Positions 25,408 to 35,050 of a DNA stretch of 64,000 bases are shown in pieces; positions within the stretch are counted from its first letter, which is position 1; the number at the start of each line of letters is the position of its first letter. The notes under the pieces were generated by a model. That model made no database searches and was not told where the DNA came from. It was given only the letters and a program-made list of their open reading frames with translations. Made by a program: the position numbers and the translations under genes. This stretch comes from Wagnerdoeblera intermedia (GTDB lineage Bacteria > Pseudomonadota > Alphaproteobacteria > Rhodobacterales > Rhodobacteraceae), in NCBI RefSeq assembly GCF_042647465.1, contig NZ_JBHRVN010000004.1; one strand, 5' to 3'.

Positions 25408-27957
25408 TCAGCCGAGCATGCGGGTGACCATCTCTCCGAGATCGCGGCTGAGGTTCGGGGCCTGTTGCAGACGAGTGAGTTCCTGACGGATCAGGGCTTG
25501 GCGGTCGGCGTCATAGCGGCGCCAGGTTTCAAAGGCTGTCGACATCCGGGCGGCGGTCTGTGGGTTCAGCGCATCAAGGCGCAAAAGCCAGTCGGCAAGC
25601 AGGCGATAGCCCGTGCCATCTGCCCGGTGAAAGCCCGCGTGATTTGCGCTCAGCACCCCAAAGACCGCCCGGAAGCGGTTGGGGTTTTTGAGATCAAACT
25701 TCGGATGCGCGGTCAGGGCATCCGCCACCTGAGCTGCTGTTTCGGGGCTGGCGTAAACCACCTGAGCCATGAACCACTTGTCGAGCACCAGCCGGTCATC
25801 GCGGTAGCGCGCCTCAAAGGTTTTCAACGCCCCCCCGGCGGTCCCCGCCTCGATGAGGTAGGCGAGTGCGGCGGTCAGGTCGGTCATATTATCGGCTGCC
25901 GCGAAAGCCGCCTGTGCCGCGCGGCCACCGTCGAGCCGGCTTTGCAGCGCGAGCAGCGTGTTCTTCAGGCTGCGCTGGCCGGCGGAGACCGGGTCGGGGC
26001 TGTAAGGGCCCTGCGGTGTCATGGCTGTCATCAGGGCCGGGATCTGCGGGGCCAGATGCTGCGCGAGGCTGGTCTGAAGCTGCCGCCTCGCGCGGTGGAT
26101 GCGGTCCGGGTCGGGCACGTGACCGCTGTCCGCGAGGGTTGCGGCCATATCATCTTCTCCCGGCAGGCGCAGGCAAAGCGCCCGGAAGGCCGGGTCGAGG
26201 CTGTCGTCGCGCAGAAGCGCTGCCATGGCCTCCAGCCAGTCGGCGCCGGGGGGCGTGCCTTCGGTGATCAGCCGGGCAAGGACCGCGCGGGCCAGGGTGC
26301 GGCCCGCCTCCCATCGATTGAAGGGGTCGGTGTCATGGGCCAGCAGAAAGGCGCGGGTGGCGTCGCTTTGGGCGTGGCTGAGGATCACGGGGGCCGAGAA
26401 GTCGCGCAGCACCGAAGCCACGGGGCGGGAGGTGAGATTGTCAAAGCGGAAGCTTTGTTCGGCTTGCGTCAGTTCCAGCGTGACCGAGGGCAGCACTTCA
26501 TCGCCATTGGGGTTGAGAAGCCCCACCACCACCGGGATATGGAGCGGAAGTTTCGTCACGCCGTCCGGGGTTTCCGGCTGGCTCTGGCGCAGGGTCAGGG
26601 TGAAGGTGCCGCTGTCGTCCCAGTCTTCCGTCACCTCAACACGCGGGGTTCCGGCCTGGGAATACCAGCGGGCGAACTGGCTCAGATCGCGGCCGGTGGC
26701 CTCTTCGAAGACCTTCAGCCAGTCCTCAATGGTGCAGGCCTGACCGTCGTGGCGGGTGAAATAAAGATCCAGCGCTTTGCGGTAGCCCTCATCACCCACA
26801 AGGCGCTTCAGCATGCCGATCAGCTCTGCACCCTTTTCGTAGACCGTGGCGGTGTAGAAATTGTTGATCTCCACAAAGCTTGAGGGGCGCACCGGATGCG
26901 CGAGGGGGCCGCTGTCCTCGCGGAACTGCCGGTCGCGCAGGGTCAGCGCATCCTCAATGCGTTTGACGGCCGCGCCGCGCAGATCGGCGGTGAACTGCTG
27001 GTCGCGAAAGACCGTCAGCCCCTCTTTCAGGCAAAGCTGGAACCAGTCGCGGCAGGTGATGCGGTTGCCGGTCCAGTTGTGGAAATATTCATGCGCAATG
27101 ATTGCCTCAATGCGCTGAAAATCGGCATCCGTCGCGGTGTCGGGCCGTGCCAGAACCGCGCGGGAGTTGAAGATATTCAGCCCCTTATTCTCCATCGCGC
27201 CCATGTTGAAATCGTCCACGGCGACGATGTTGAAAATATCGAGGTCATATTCGCGCCCGTAAACCTCCTCATCCCATTTCGTTGAGGCTTTCAGCGAGGT
27301 CAGCGCCCAGTCGCAGCGGTCCTCATCACCCGGGCGCACCCAGATGTTCAGCGCCACATCGCGGCCCGAGAGTGTGGTAAACTGCCCCGGGCGCGCGCGC
27401 AGATCGCCCGCCACCAGCGCAAAGAGATAGGCGGGCTTGGGCCAGGGGTCATGCCATTCCGCAAACCCGGGGCCGGACGCCACCTGATTGCCGTTGGACA
27501 AAAGCACCGGCAGATCGCTTTCAATCCGCACCCGGAAGGTGGTCATGACATCGGGCCGGTCGGGGTAATAGGTGATGCGGCGAAACCCCTCCGCCTCGCA
27601 TTGGGTGCAATACATGCCGTTCGACATATAAAGCCCCTCAAGGGCGGTATTGGCGGCGGGATCAATCTCAACCTCTGCCTCCCAGGTGAGGGGGCCTTCG
27701 GGCAGATCGGCAGCGGGAATGCGCAAAACGCCGCCCTCTGGCCGCGCGGTGACGGGGTTGCCGTTCAGCGTCGCGCGGATCAGCTGCAGATGATCGCCGA
27801 AGAGCACCAGATCTTCCGCCGGTCCCTTCGGGGTCAGCGTGAAGCGCGAGATCACCCGCGTGGCCGAGGGCGCAAGCCGGAAGGTCAGGGCAACTTCGCC
27901 TAAGTCAAAGGGATAAGGACGGTAATCGGCGAGATAGACGGTCTGCGGCTCAGACAT
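25408..27957 (-). CDS. pepN: Aminopeptidase N (M1 family)
   Basis: PepN is a cytosolic zinc aminopeptidase that removes N-terminal residues from peptides. The 849-residue protein has the substrate-recognition loop GAMENKGLNIFNS near residue 265 and the zinc site HEYFHNWTGNRITCRDWFQLCLKEGLTVFRDQQF, in which both histidines and the downstream glutamate are intact. The C-terminal all-helical domain is full length and ends in LGEMVTRMLG. I chose the ATG at 27957 (MSEPQTVYLADYRPYPF), the usual start; the frame runs open to 28023. It is flanked by the inverted 67-bp elements. Confidence 0.96.
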   Translation of the reverse strand: MSEPQTVYLADYRPYPFDLGEVALTFRLAPSATRVISRFTLTPKGPAEDLVLFGDHLQLIRATLNGNPVTARPEGGVLRIPAADLPEGPLTWEAEVEIDPAANTALEGLYMSNGMYCTQCEAEGFRRITYYPDRPDVMTTFRVRIESDLPVLLSNGNQVASGPGFAEWHDPWPKPAYLFALVAGDLRARPGQFTTLSGRDVALNIWVRPGDEDRCDWALTSLKASTKWDEEVYGREYDLDIFNIVAVDDFNMGAMENKGLNIFNSRAVLARPDTATDADFQRIEAIIAHEYFHNWTGNRITCRDWFQLCLKEGLTVFRDQQFTADLRGAAVKRIEDALTLRDRQFREDSGPLAHPVRPSSFVEINNFYTATVYEKGAELIGMLKRLVGDEGYRKALDLYFTRHDGQACTIEDWLKVFEEATGRDLSQFARWYSQAGTPRVEVTEDWDDSGTFTLTLRQSQPETPDGVTKLPLHIPVVVGLLNPNGDEVLPSVTLELTQAEQSFRFDNLTSRPVASVLRDFSAPVILSHAQSDATRAFLLAHDTDPFNRWEAGRTLARAVLARLITEGTPPGADWLEAMAALLRDDSLDPAFRALCLRLPGEDDMAATLADSGHVPDPDRIHRARRQLQTSLAQHLAPQIPALMTAMTPQGPYSPDPVSAGQRSLKNTLLALQSRLDGGRAAQAAFAAADNMTDLTAALAYLIEAGTAGGALKTFEARYRDDRLVLDKWFMAQVVYASPETAAQVADALTAHPKFDLKNPNRFRAVFGVLSANHAGFHRADGTGYRLLADWLLRLDALNPQTAARMSTAFETWRRYDADRQALIRQELTRLQQAPNLSRDLGEMVTRMLG

Positions 27958-28137
27958 GGGGCACCTTCTTCGGCGGCATTCGCCAGGGGCTTGGGGAGGA
28001 CTCAGAGGCGGCGGGCAGGGCATGCCGCGCTGACAGTCCGGCAGAGTAACGGGCGCATCCGGCGGGGTCGAGTGGCTTGAGTGTCCGCCCGCCCCCCGCT
28101 ACCCTTTGCAGCGGTGTGGATGCGATCGGGGGTGCTT

Positions 28138-28503
28138 ATGGCGGATGTATTGCAGATGGCGGCACGGGTGGCCGATCTTCTCGAAAGCCGCCTGAGGGTG
28201 CGCGGGCCGTCACTCGCGGTTCTGGTGCGCAAAGCGGGCCGCAGACTGCCGCGCAAGGTGCGCCGTGCGGCCCGGGAGCTGGCCTCCTTCGAGGGGCTCG
28301 CCCGACATCCCAAAGGGATTATGATGGTTAATCAGACCCGGGCAGAAGCCGCCTATGAGATCTGCATGAGCCATCTTCGCCCGCTGGGCTCAAAAGAACG
28401 CCTGATCTCTGCGGCACTGAATTTCGCAGGAACCGTGGCGCTGATGTTGCTGGTTCTCGGCGGCGTTTTTCTTGCGATCTGGACGTTGCGCGGCCCGTTC
28501 TGA
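28138..28503 (+). CDS. Small membrane protein, function unknown
   Basis: The 121-residue protein is not assigned to a named family. The first 60 residues are basic and helical (LLESRLRVRGPSLAVLVRKAGRRLPRKVRRAARELASFEGLA). One membrane helix near residues 95-116 (LNFAGTVALMLLVLGGVFLAIWTL) ends four residues before the C-terminus. I think similar short proteins occur next to pepN in relatives, but this is recall and unchecked. ATG 28138 follows GGGGG. It diverges from pepN and is followed by copy B of the 67-bp element. Confidence 0.75.
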   Translation: MADVLQMAARVADLLESRLRVRGPSLAVLVRKAGRRLPRKVRRAARELASFEGLARHPKGIMMVNQTRAEAAYEICMSHLRPLGSKERLISAALNFAGTVALMLLVLGGVFLAIWTLRGPF

Positions 28504-28522
28504 GCCGGCGCGCGGCAGCCAC

Positions 28523-28589
28523 CCTCGGGGGTTTCCAGGGGGAGGGAACCTCCCCCTGGAGCGGGGGGCGGGGGCGGCAGCCCCCGCGC
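28523..28589 (-). repeat. 67-bp palindromic extragenic element, copy B
   Basis: This is the inverted partner of the element at 25279-25345, with 65 of 67 bases identical after reverse complement. The only changes, T to C and A to G, are on opposite sides of the CAGGGGGAG stem and keep the pair. It lies between the small membrane protein and the glyA terminator. Confidence 0.85.
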
Positions 28590-28606
28590 CTCTCCCCCCC
28601 TTCCAA

Positions 28607-28640
28607 GAAAAAAGGCGGCCCCGGAAGGCCGCCTTTTCAA
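28607..28640 (-). terminator. Terminator of glyA
   Basis: AAAGGCGGCC and GGCCGCCTTT form a ten-pair stem with a six-base loop; read leftward it ends in TTTTTT. It lies 17 bases after the glyA stop. Confidence 0.88.
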
Positions 28641-28656
28641 TTTCAGGATCCGAAAA

Positions 28657-29952
<1,296 letters not shown>

Positions 29953-30133
29953 CTGCTTTCCTCTGGGCTTTGAGCGGATGGCGACCCCTTATCCTGCAAA
30001 GGGCGCGGGGAAAAGCCGGGAAACCGACCCTCTGCGCGAATCTGTCAAAATTGGCCGGTTCACGGCAAGATTGCTTGCGTCCGGGGGGGCATTGCGCAAC
30101 ATGGGGCGGCTGCGCTGCCGGAGGGTCTGTTTC

Positions 30134-30916
30134 GTGTCGTCGCGTTCCGGGGAATCGCCCCGCTCCATCGCCTTTCTGGCATCACGCGCGCCCCAGGCTC
30201 AGGAGGCACTGGCGGCGCTGACGGCCAGATACGGGCAATGCGCGCCCGAAGCGGCCTCAGTCATCGTGGCGCTTGGCGGTGACGGTTTCATGCTCGACAC
30301 GCTTCATGGCACGCAAAAGCTGGGCCTGCCGGTTTACGGCATGAACTGCGGCACCATCGGCTTTCTGATGAATGCCTATGGCGAACCGGACCTGATGGCG
30401 CGGCTTGATGCCGCCGAGGAAGAGCTGATCAACCCTTTGCGGATGAAAGCTTTTACCCTGAACGGCGGTGAGGTTGAAAAGCTTGCGATCAATGAGGTCT
30501 CGCTGCTGCGTGCCGGACCTCAGGCTGCCAAGCTGCGCATCCTTGTGGACGGACGGGAGCGGATGCCGGAACTGGTCTGCGACGGGGCGATCCTTTGCAC
30601 GCCCGCCGGATCGACGGCCTATAACTATTCCGCCCATGGGCCCATTCTGCCCATCGGATCAGACGTTCTGGCGCTGACGGCGGTGGCGGCCTTCCGGCCG
30701 CGCCGCTGGCGCGGCGCGCTTTTGCCCAAAACCGCCACCGTGCGCTTTGAAGTGCTGGAAGGCGAAAAGCGCCCGGTGATGGCCGATGCCGATGGCCGCT
30801 CGGTGCGCGATGTGCTGGCGGTGGAAATCCGCTCAGAGCCCGATGTGCAGCACCGCATCCTTTTCGATCCCGGTCACGGCCTCGAAGAGCGGCTGATCTC
30901 AGAGCAGTTTACCTGA
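30134..30916 (+). CDS. nadK: NAD kinase
   Basis: NadK phosphorylates NAD to NADP. The 260-residue protein has the GGDG nucleotide motif (VIVALGGDGFMLDTLH), MNCGTIGFLMN, the NE/D motif LAINEVSLLRA and the GDGAILCTPAGSTAYNYSAHGPILP block. The frame is open from 29873 because it overlaps the antisense of glyA. I chose the GTG at 30134, which has GGAGGG nine bases upstream; an ATG at 30101 is the main alternative. The gene converges with the sulfotransferase gene, overlapping it by eight bases. Confidence 0.93.
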   Translation: MSSRSGESPRSIAFLASRAPQAQEALAALTARYGQCAPEAASVIVALGGDGFMLDTLHGTQKLGLPVYGMNCGTIGFLMNAYGEPDLMARLDAAEEELINPLRMKAFTLNGGEVEKLAINEVSLLRAGPQAAKLRILVDGRERMPELVCDGAILCTPAGSTAYNYSAHGPILPIGSDVLALTAVAAFRPRRWRGALLPKTATVRFEVLEGEKRPVMADADGRSVRDVLAVEIRSEPDVQHRILFDPGHGLEERLISEQFT

Positions 30917-32294
30917 TGAGATCGCCGAAGCCGAAGGCCGCATAGTCTCGGGCATAGGCGTCACGCACGGCGGCTTCATGTGCCTGTTGCAGCCAGCAGG
31001 GCAATTGGGGCAGGGCCAGAGGCGGCGGCGGAGCGGCTTTACCGCAGAGTTTCGCCATCAGCGGCAGTGCCTCTCCCAGATCCTCTTCACGCCAGAGGTG
31101 ACCGGGAGGCAGAAAGCCGGAAAACCCCTCAATCACCGCTGCCTGGCTGGCCCAGGCCGGGTCGATCTTCAACGGCGTCTGACCGGCCAGATTGCCCTTC
31201 AGAAACCGCAGGAAGGTGGCGAAAGCGGCGGAAAGCTCCTCTGCCGTAGCCTCTGCCGGATCATCGGGCAGCAGCAGTTTCCAGTTTTTGCGCAGGATCT
31301 GGCGGGTCTCGGACCTGGGGCCGCGCAGGATGCGTTTTTCAAATGCCGTCACCGCCCGGAGCAGCGGGTGGCGCAGCACGGTAAAGCTGCGCGGGGCCTG
31401 CTGCTCTTTGATCCAAGCCCGCAGAGAGCGGCGGTCAAAGCCCTCGATCAGCCCGCCGCCGATCTCTGAGAGCCAGTGCCGCACCTCGTCAACCGGGCCG
31501 GAGCGGATCGGCATGAAAAGAAGCGGCAGATCACGCGCGGCCATGAAAGAAGGCACCTGCGGGCCGCGACGCGGCTCAAAATTCGGCGTGCGGGAGAGGT
31601 TGAAGCGGTCAAGCCGCGCCAGCCCCTCACTCAGGTCTTCGGGGTTCTCAATCAGCGAGTCCAGGCTTTCGGGGTTTTGCTTTTTAACGCTGTCGTCCAG
31701 CGCCTCAGGGGCTGGAACGCCGAGGAAGGCCGCAAGACCCTGAATGACCGACAACTCGCCGATGTCTTCGTAATCAATCCAGAAGGCGGTCTGGCCCGAG
31801 GTCTGCAAAGCGCGATGGATCTGCAGCTGAAAGGCTTGGAGGCGGGTGACATGATCCTCAAATTCCGCGCCGTCAAAGCGGGCCCTGGCCTCGCGCCGCC
31901 GCCGCGCATCGCCGAGTTTCCACTGTCCCGTGGCGCGCGCGATCTGCAGCGAGACATAGCTTTCGAGCGGATTGCGGGTCAGAACGATCTTGGCGCAGCG
32001 CGGATCTGCAAGGGCGGTGTCCAGGATGCGCGGGTCGTGGTCGTGAAAAAAGCGAAAGCCTGCAAGGCCTTCGGTCGCAGCCTCCATGGCGCGCAGCAGG
32101 GCGTGGGGATCGCGGGTGCGCGCCTCCAGGGTGATGCCGAGGTAGCTTTCGTGATCTTTGCGCGCGATAAAGACCGGGTTGAACGCCTCACCATGGCAGG
32201 TCACGCCGGGCAGGGCGTTGAGATTGGCTTCCAGAAAGTTAGAGCCGGTGCGCATATCGGCCAGCAGGATGAAGCGGTCAAAGGGGCGGCTCAT
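30909..32294 (-). CDS. Sulfotransferase-family protein
   Basis: The 461-residue protein starts with FDRFILLADMRTGSNFLEANLNALPGVTCHGEAFNP, a NodH/Stf0-like PAPS-binding start in which RTGSN replaces the P-loop-like 5'-phosphosulfate motif. The 3'-phosphate site is IVLTRNPLESYVSLQIA near residue 105. The second half has a further hydrophobic RSFTVLRHPLLRAVTAFEKRIL that resembles a second sulfotransferase 3'-phosphate loop, so the protein may be a tandem domain. The start codon overlaps the DUF5928-type gene by four bases. It probably sulfates a surface glycan or lipid; the acceptor is unknown. Confidence 0.85.
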   Translation of the reverse strand: MSRPFDRFILLADMRTGSNFLEANLNALPGVTCHGEAFNPVFIARKDHESYLGITLEARTRDPHALLRAMEAATEGLAGFRFFHDHDPRILDTALADPRCAKIVLTRNPLESYVSLQIARATGQWKLGDARRRREARARFDGAEFEDHVTRLQAFQLQIHRALQTSGQTAFWIDYEDIGELSVIQGLAAFLGVPAPEALDDSVKKQNPESLDSLIENPEDLSEGLARLDRFNLSRTPNFEPRRGPQVPSFMAARDLPLLFMPIRSGPVDEVRHWLSEIGGGLIEGFDRRSLRAWIKEQQAPRSFTVLRHPLLRAVTAFEKRILRGPRSETRQILRKNWKLLLPDDPAEATAEELSAAFATFLRFLKGNLAGQTPLKIDPAWASQAAVIEGFSGFLPPGHLWREEDLGEALPLMAKLCGKAAPPPPLALPQLPCWLQQAHEAAVRDAYARDYAAFGFGDLIR

Positions 32295-33997
32295 GATCCG
32301 TTTTCTCCGGTCAGGCGGTTGCGGGCGGCACGACGCCCGGGCACGACAGGTTCATCAAGGGGAATGTCGCCGAGCAGAACGGGCTTCATGCCCTGATTGC
32401 GCAGGTTCTGCACGAAGCGGCCGAAGCCCGCCATATCCCCCAGACGGGGCGGCTCTGTCATGGCGCGCAGAGGGCCGGGGCGCAGCTCGCCCAGCAGGGC
32501 TTCCAGCGGCTCAAAGGGGTCTTCCAGAAACTCTGCTAGGGGGCGGATATCAATGCGGCCGGGCATCTGCGCGGCGCGCAGCCGGTCGATCATCGCGGTC
32601 TCAATTTTCTGCAACCGCGCGGCTTCGCGGCGCTGGTCCTCAAAGCTGCCGCCCTCACGGAAAAGCCGCACCGCCCAGGCACCGGAGATCATTGAGATCC
32701 GCGCATGCGGGTCGCGGGCCAGGAAGGGCAGAATGTCCTGGCTGTCGCGGGGGCCGAACTGAAACGTCTGCCGCTCGCCGCGTGAATTCCAGATCAGCGA
32801 GGTCAGAAACATCTGCGGATCATAATCGCGCAGGCTGGCGCTGTCGGTCAGACAGCCGTTCCAGATCGTGGCTCCTCCGGCAAATTCCACCCGCTCAGCG
32901 GCGAAAAGATGGCCGTGGACACGGGCGCCTAAGGATTTGGAAAGCCAGCTTTCAAAGCCTTCAAACACATCGTCATAGCCCACAAAAACCGTATAGGGCT
33001 GAGCGGTCAGCGCCCCTTCGCGGCCCGGCGCGGGAAAGCGGCTTTGCATGTAAAGCCCCGGCCGTCCCCGCAGGCGGCGTTCAGCGGCGCGGGAGAACAG
33101 CCGGTCAATTTTGCCGGGGTTCGGCTCTGCGCGCGGGGCGGTCTCGGCCTCGGGCTTCAGAAATTCGCGGTAGAGGCGGTTGGCCTGGGGCCAGATTTTG
33201 CGCGCGATGAAACAGTCGGAGCGGCGCAGAAGCTGCAGGTGATCGTCGTAAAAGACATGCGGCTTGCCCTGATGATCGAATTTCGACAGCGTCAGAGAGC
33301 GGCTCTCCACCCGTCGGGCGTGAAGACGCACAAGGCTTTGAAAATAGCTCTCATCCGGGATCCAGACCCGCGAGAAATAGCGGTCAAATTCCGCCCGTCG
33401 CGGATCATTGAGGATGGCGGAAAGCGTCTCGCGGGTGAGGCACCACCATTGGCTGCCCAGGTGGGGGACCATGCCTTCGGGGATATGACGGCGCATGCGC
33501 AGTCGGCGCTGCAGCCGCACATAGCCGTCAAAAAGCCTGCGGTGGCGGCGCCAGGAGAAGGGAAAGCGCAGGGTAAAACGCTCGGCATCAAGGCCGCCCA
33601 TGGTCCAGCTGACATCTGCGGTGGTGACGGATTCGATGAAATCGGTATCGGGCTGACCCGCAAGCCAGGCGGCAAATTCCTGCGGCGGCCGGAGCGGCAG
33701 GCAGGCCCCCGAGACGAGGCAGATGTGGCGCACCTCGGGAAAGCGCTCCAGCAGCAGGCGGGCGGCATCAAGGGTGGCGGCCACCATCCCCCACATCCCC
33801 CATTCGCAGGCGTGACGCGGTGAAAACAGGATCTTCTTCTGCGCGGCCAGATCGCTCCTCAGCCGCTCTGCCTGGGTCCCGCGCACTCTGGCGTCGAGGT
33901 GGATGACCACCGGAGAGCCGCTCTCCGCCCAATGCGTGGCCACCTGCGCGGCGCGGTGCAGGGCGGTGTGGCAGAGCATGATATAGCCGACCGTCAT
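32291..33997 (-). CDS. GT14-like beta-1,6-N-acetylglucosaminyltransferase with DUF5928 region
   Basis: The first 290 residues match the branch-enzyme (GT14) group: GYIMLCHTALHRAAQVATHW, VVIHLDARV, ICLVSGACLPLRPPQEFAAWL, and QWWCLTRETLSAILNDP followed by IPDESYFQSLV, with acidic residues expected for the active site. From about residue 330 the protein carries the DUF5928 region (PYTVFVGYDDVFEGFESWLSKSLGARVHGHLF and onward), of unknown role. There is no signal peptide or membrane helix. The overlap with the sulfotransferase gene suggests the two are made together and act on the same glycan. Confidence 0.85.
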   Translation of the reverse strand: MTVGYIMLCHTALHRAAQVATHWAESGSPVVIHLDARVRGTQAERLRSDLAAQKKILFSPRHACEWGMWGMVAATLDAARLLLERFPEVRHICLVSGACLPLRPPQEFAAWLAGQPDTDFIESVTTADVSWTMGGLDAERFTLRFPFSWRRHRRLFDGYVRLQRRLRMRRHIPEGMVPHLGSQWWCLTRETLSAILNDPRRAEFDRYFSRVWIPDESYFQSLVRLHARRVESRSLTLSKFDHQGKPHVFYDDHLQLLRRSDCFIARKIWPQANRLYREFLKPEAETAPRAEPNPGKIDRLFSRAAERRLRGRPGLYMQSRFPAPGREGALTAQPYTVFVGYDDVFEGFESWLSKSLGARVHGHLFAAERVEFAGGATIWNGCLTDSASLRDYDPQMFLTSLIWNSRGERQTFQFGPRDSQDILPFLARDPHARISMISGAWAVRLFREGGSFEDQRREAARLQKIETAMIDRLRAAQMPGRIDIRPLAEFLEDPFEPLEALLGELRPGPLRAMTEPPRLGDMAGFGRFVQNLRNQGMKPVLLGDIPLDEPVVPGRRAARNRLTGENGS

Positions 33998-34001
33998 GCG
34001 C

Positions 34002-35012
34002 TCACGTCCAGTTGCCTTTCGACATCAGCCCGAGGATCTCAAGCTGGCGCCAGTTGATGTAATGCTCTGACCAGCGGGTCCAGAGATCTGGCTGCGCGCG
34101 CAGCCCCTCCAGATAAGCGCGATACTCGGCCCCTGCGGCGAAATGCTGGCCTCTCTGTGTCTCTTCTTCGGCCTTGGTGGTGAGGGTGTCGAGAAACTTC
34201 GGATGCAGCAGGCAGCCTGAGATGATCTCTCCGCCTGAGCGGTCATAGGTGAGATTCAGCCCGCGTGGCAGCATCATATGGGTGGAGCTGATATAGGCAT
34301 AACCGCGCCGCCAGCGGACCAGGGGCATCTTGTTCAGCGCCGGGGCTTTGGCGGGATTGTCGGCAAAGAACGCCCGGCTGCGCGGGCCGCCCTGGATCCA
34401 GAGATTGCCCAGATCGGGGTTGCGGCGGAAGGTGTAATTGCCGCTGTCAAACCAGCAGGCAATCGCCAGCGGGTCCGTTCCGGCGCGGTAGGGCTGCGCG
34501 GTGATCGGCCCTTTGGGATACATATCCAGCAACATCGCCGGAAAAGCGCGGGTGCCCGAAGCCTCAAGCCAGTCGGTCAGCGCCTTCAGCGGGCGGCTGT
34601 CGCTGAAGGGATAGACCAGAAATTCGTCGGGATCGACGGTCAGGCACCAATGCCCGGTGCCATAGCGGCGCAGCAGATCGTTGATCCAGTCCACGCCATA
34701 ATGTGCCCCGCGATAAGAGGCGGTGGTGTGCCAGAGCGAGACATCCTCCTGGGCGCAGAGGTAGTCGGCTGAGCCGTCCTCTGAGCCGTTGTCGACGATC
34801 AGAAACTGGCTGACGCCCAGGTTGCGGTAATAGTCCAGAAACCACGGCAGCCGCACCAGTTCATTGCGCAGGCAGCAAAACAGCAGGATCTGCCCGGGAC
34901 GGATGGAGGCAGTTCTGTCGCGCAGGCTGCGCAGTTCGCGCCCGCGCTGCCTTGCCCGCCAGAGCCAGCGCCGCCGCTTCCAGCGCAGACGATATGACTG
35001 CCAAAGCCCCAA
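34002..35012 (-). CDS. GT2-like glycosyltransferase (paralog A)
   Basis: The 336-residue protein is a cytoplasmic glycosyltransferase of the GT2/GT92-like group. It shows GQILLFCCLRNELVRLPWFLDYYRNLGVSQFLIVDNGSEDGS and WCLTVDPDEFLVYPF, where DxD binds the nucleotide-sugar metal. The highly basic N-terminus (RLRWKRRRWLWRARQRGRELR) may sit on the membrane surface. It is clearly related to the next gene upstream over its full length (LGNLWIQGGPR, SSTH and LGLMSKGNWT versus LGLMSRGGWL). It lies four bases before the GT14-like gene. Confidence 0.88.
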   Translation of the reverse strand: MGLWQSYRLRWKRRRWLWRARQRGRELRSLRDRTASIRPGQILLFCCLRNELVRLPWFLDYYRNLGVSQFLIVDNGSEDGSADYLCAQEDVSLWHTTASYRGAHYGVDWINDLLRRYGTGHWCLTVDPDEFLVYPFSDSRPLKALTDWLEASGTRAFPAMLLDMYPKGPITAQPYRAGTDPLAIACWFDSGNYTFRRNPDLGNLWIQGGPRSRAFFADNPAKAPALNKMPLVRWRRGYAYISSTHMMLPRGLNLTYDRSGGEIISGCLLHPKFLDTLTTKAEEETQRGQHFAAGAEYRAYLEGLRAQPDLWTRWSEHYINWRQLEILGLMSKGNWT

Positions 35013-35050
35013 ACGCTGTCCGCCCCCCTGTTACCCTCTCCCGGCCTGTC

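Noticed and set aside
25279..28589. The GC-rich hairpins considered as a CRISPR or as terminators
   Set aside because: There are only two inverted copies 3 kb apart with no spacers, and no T tract follows the stems.
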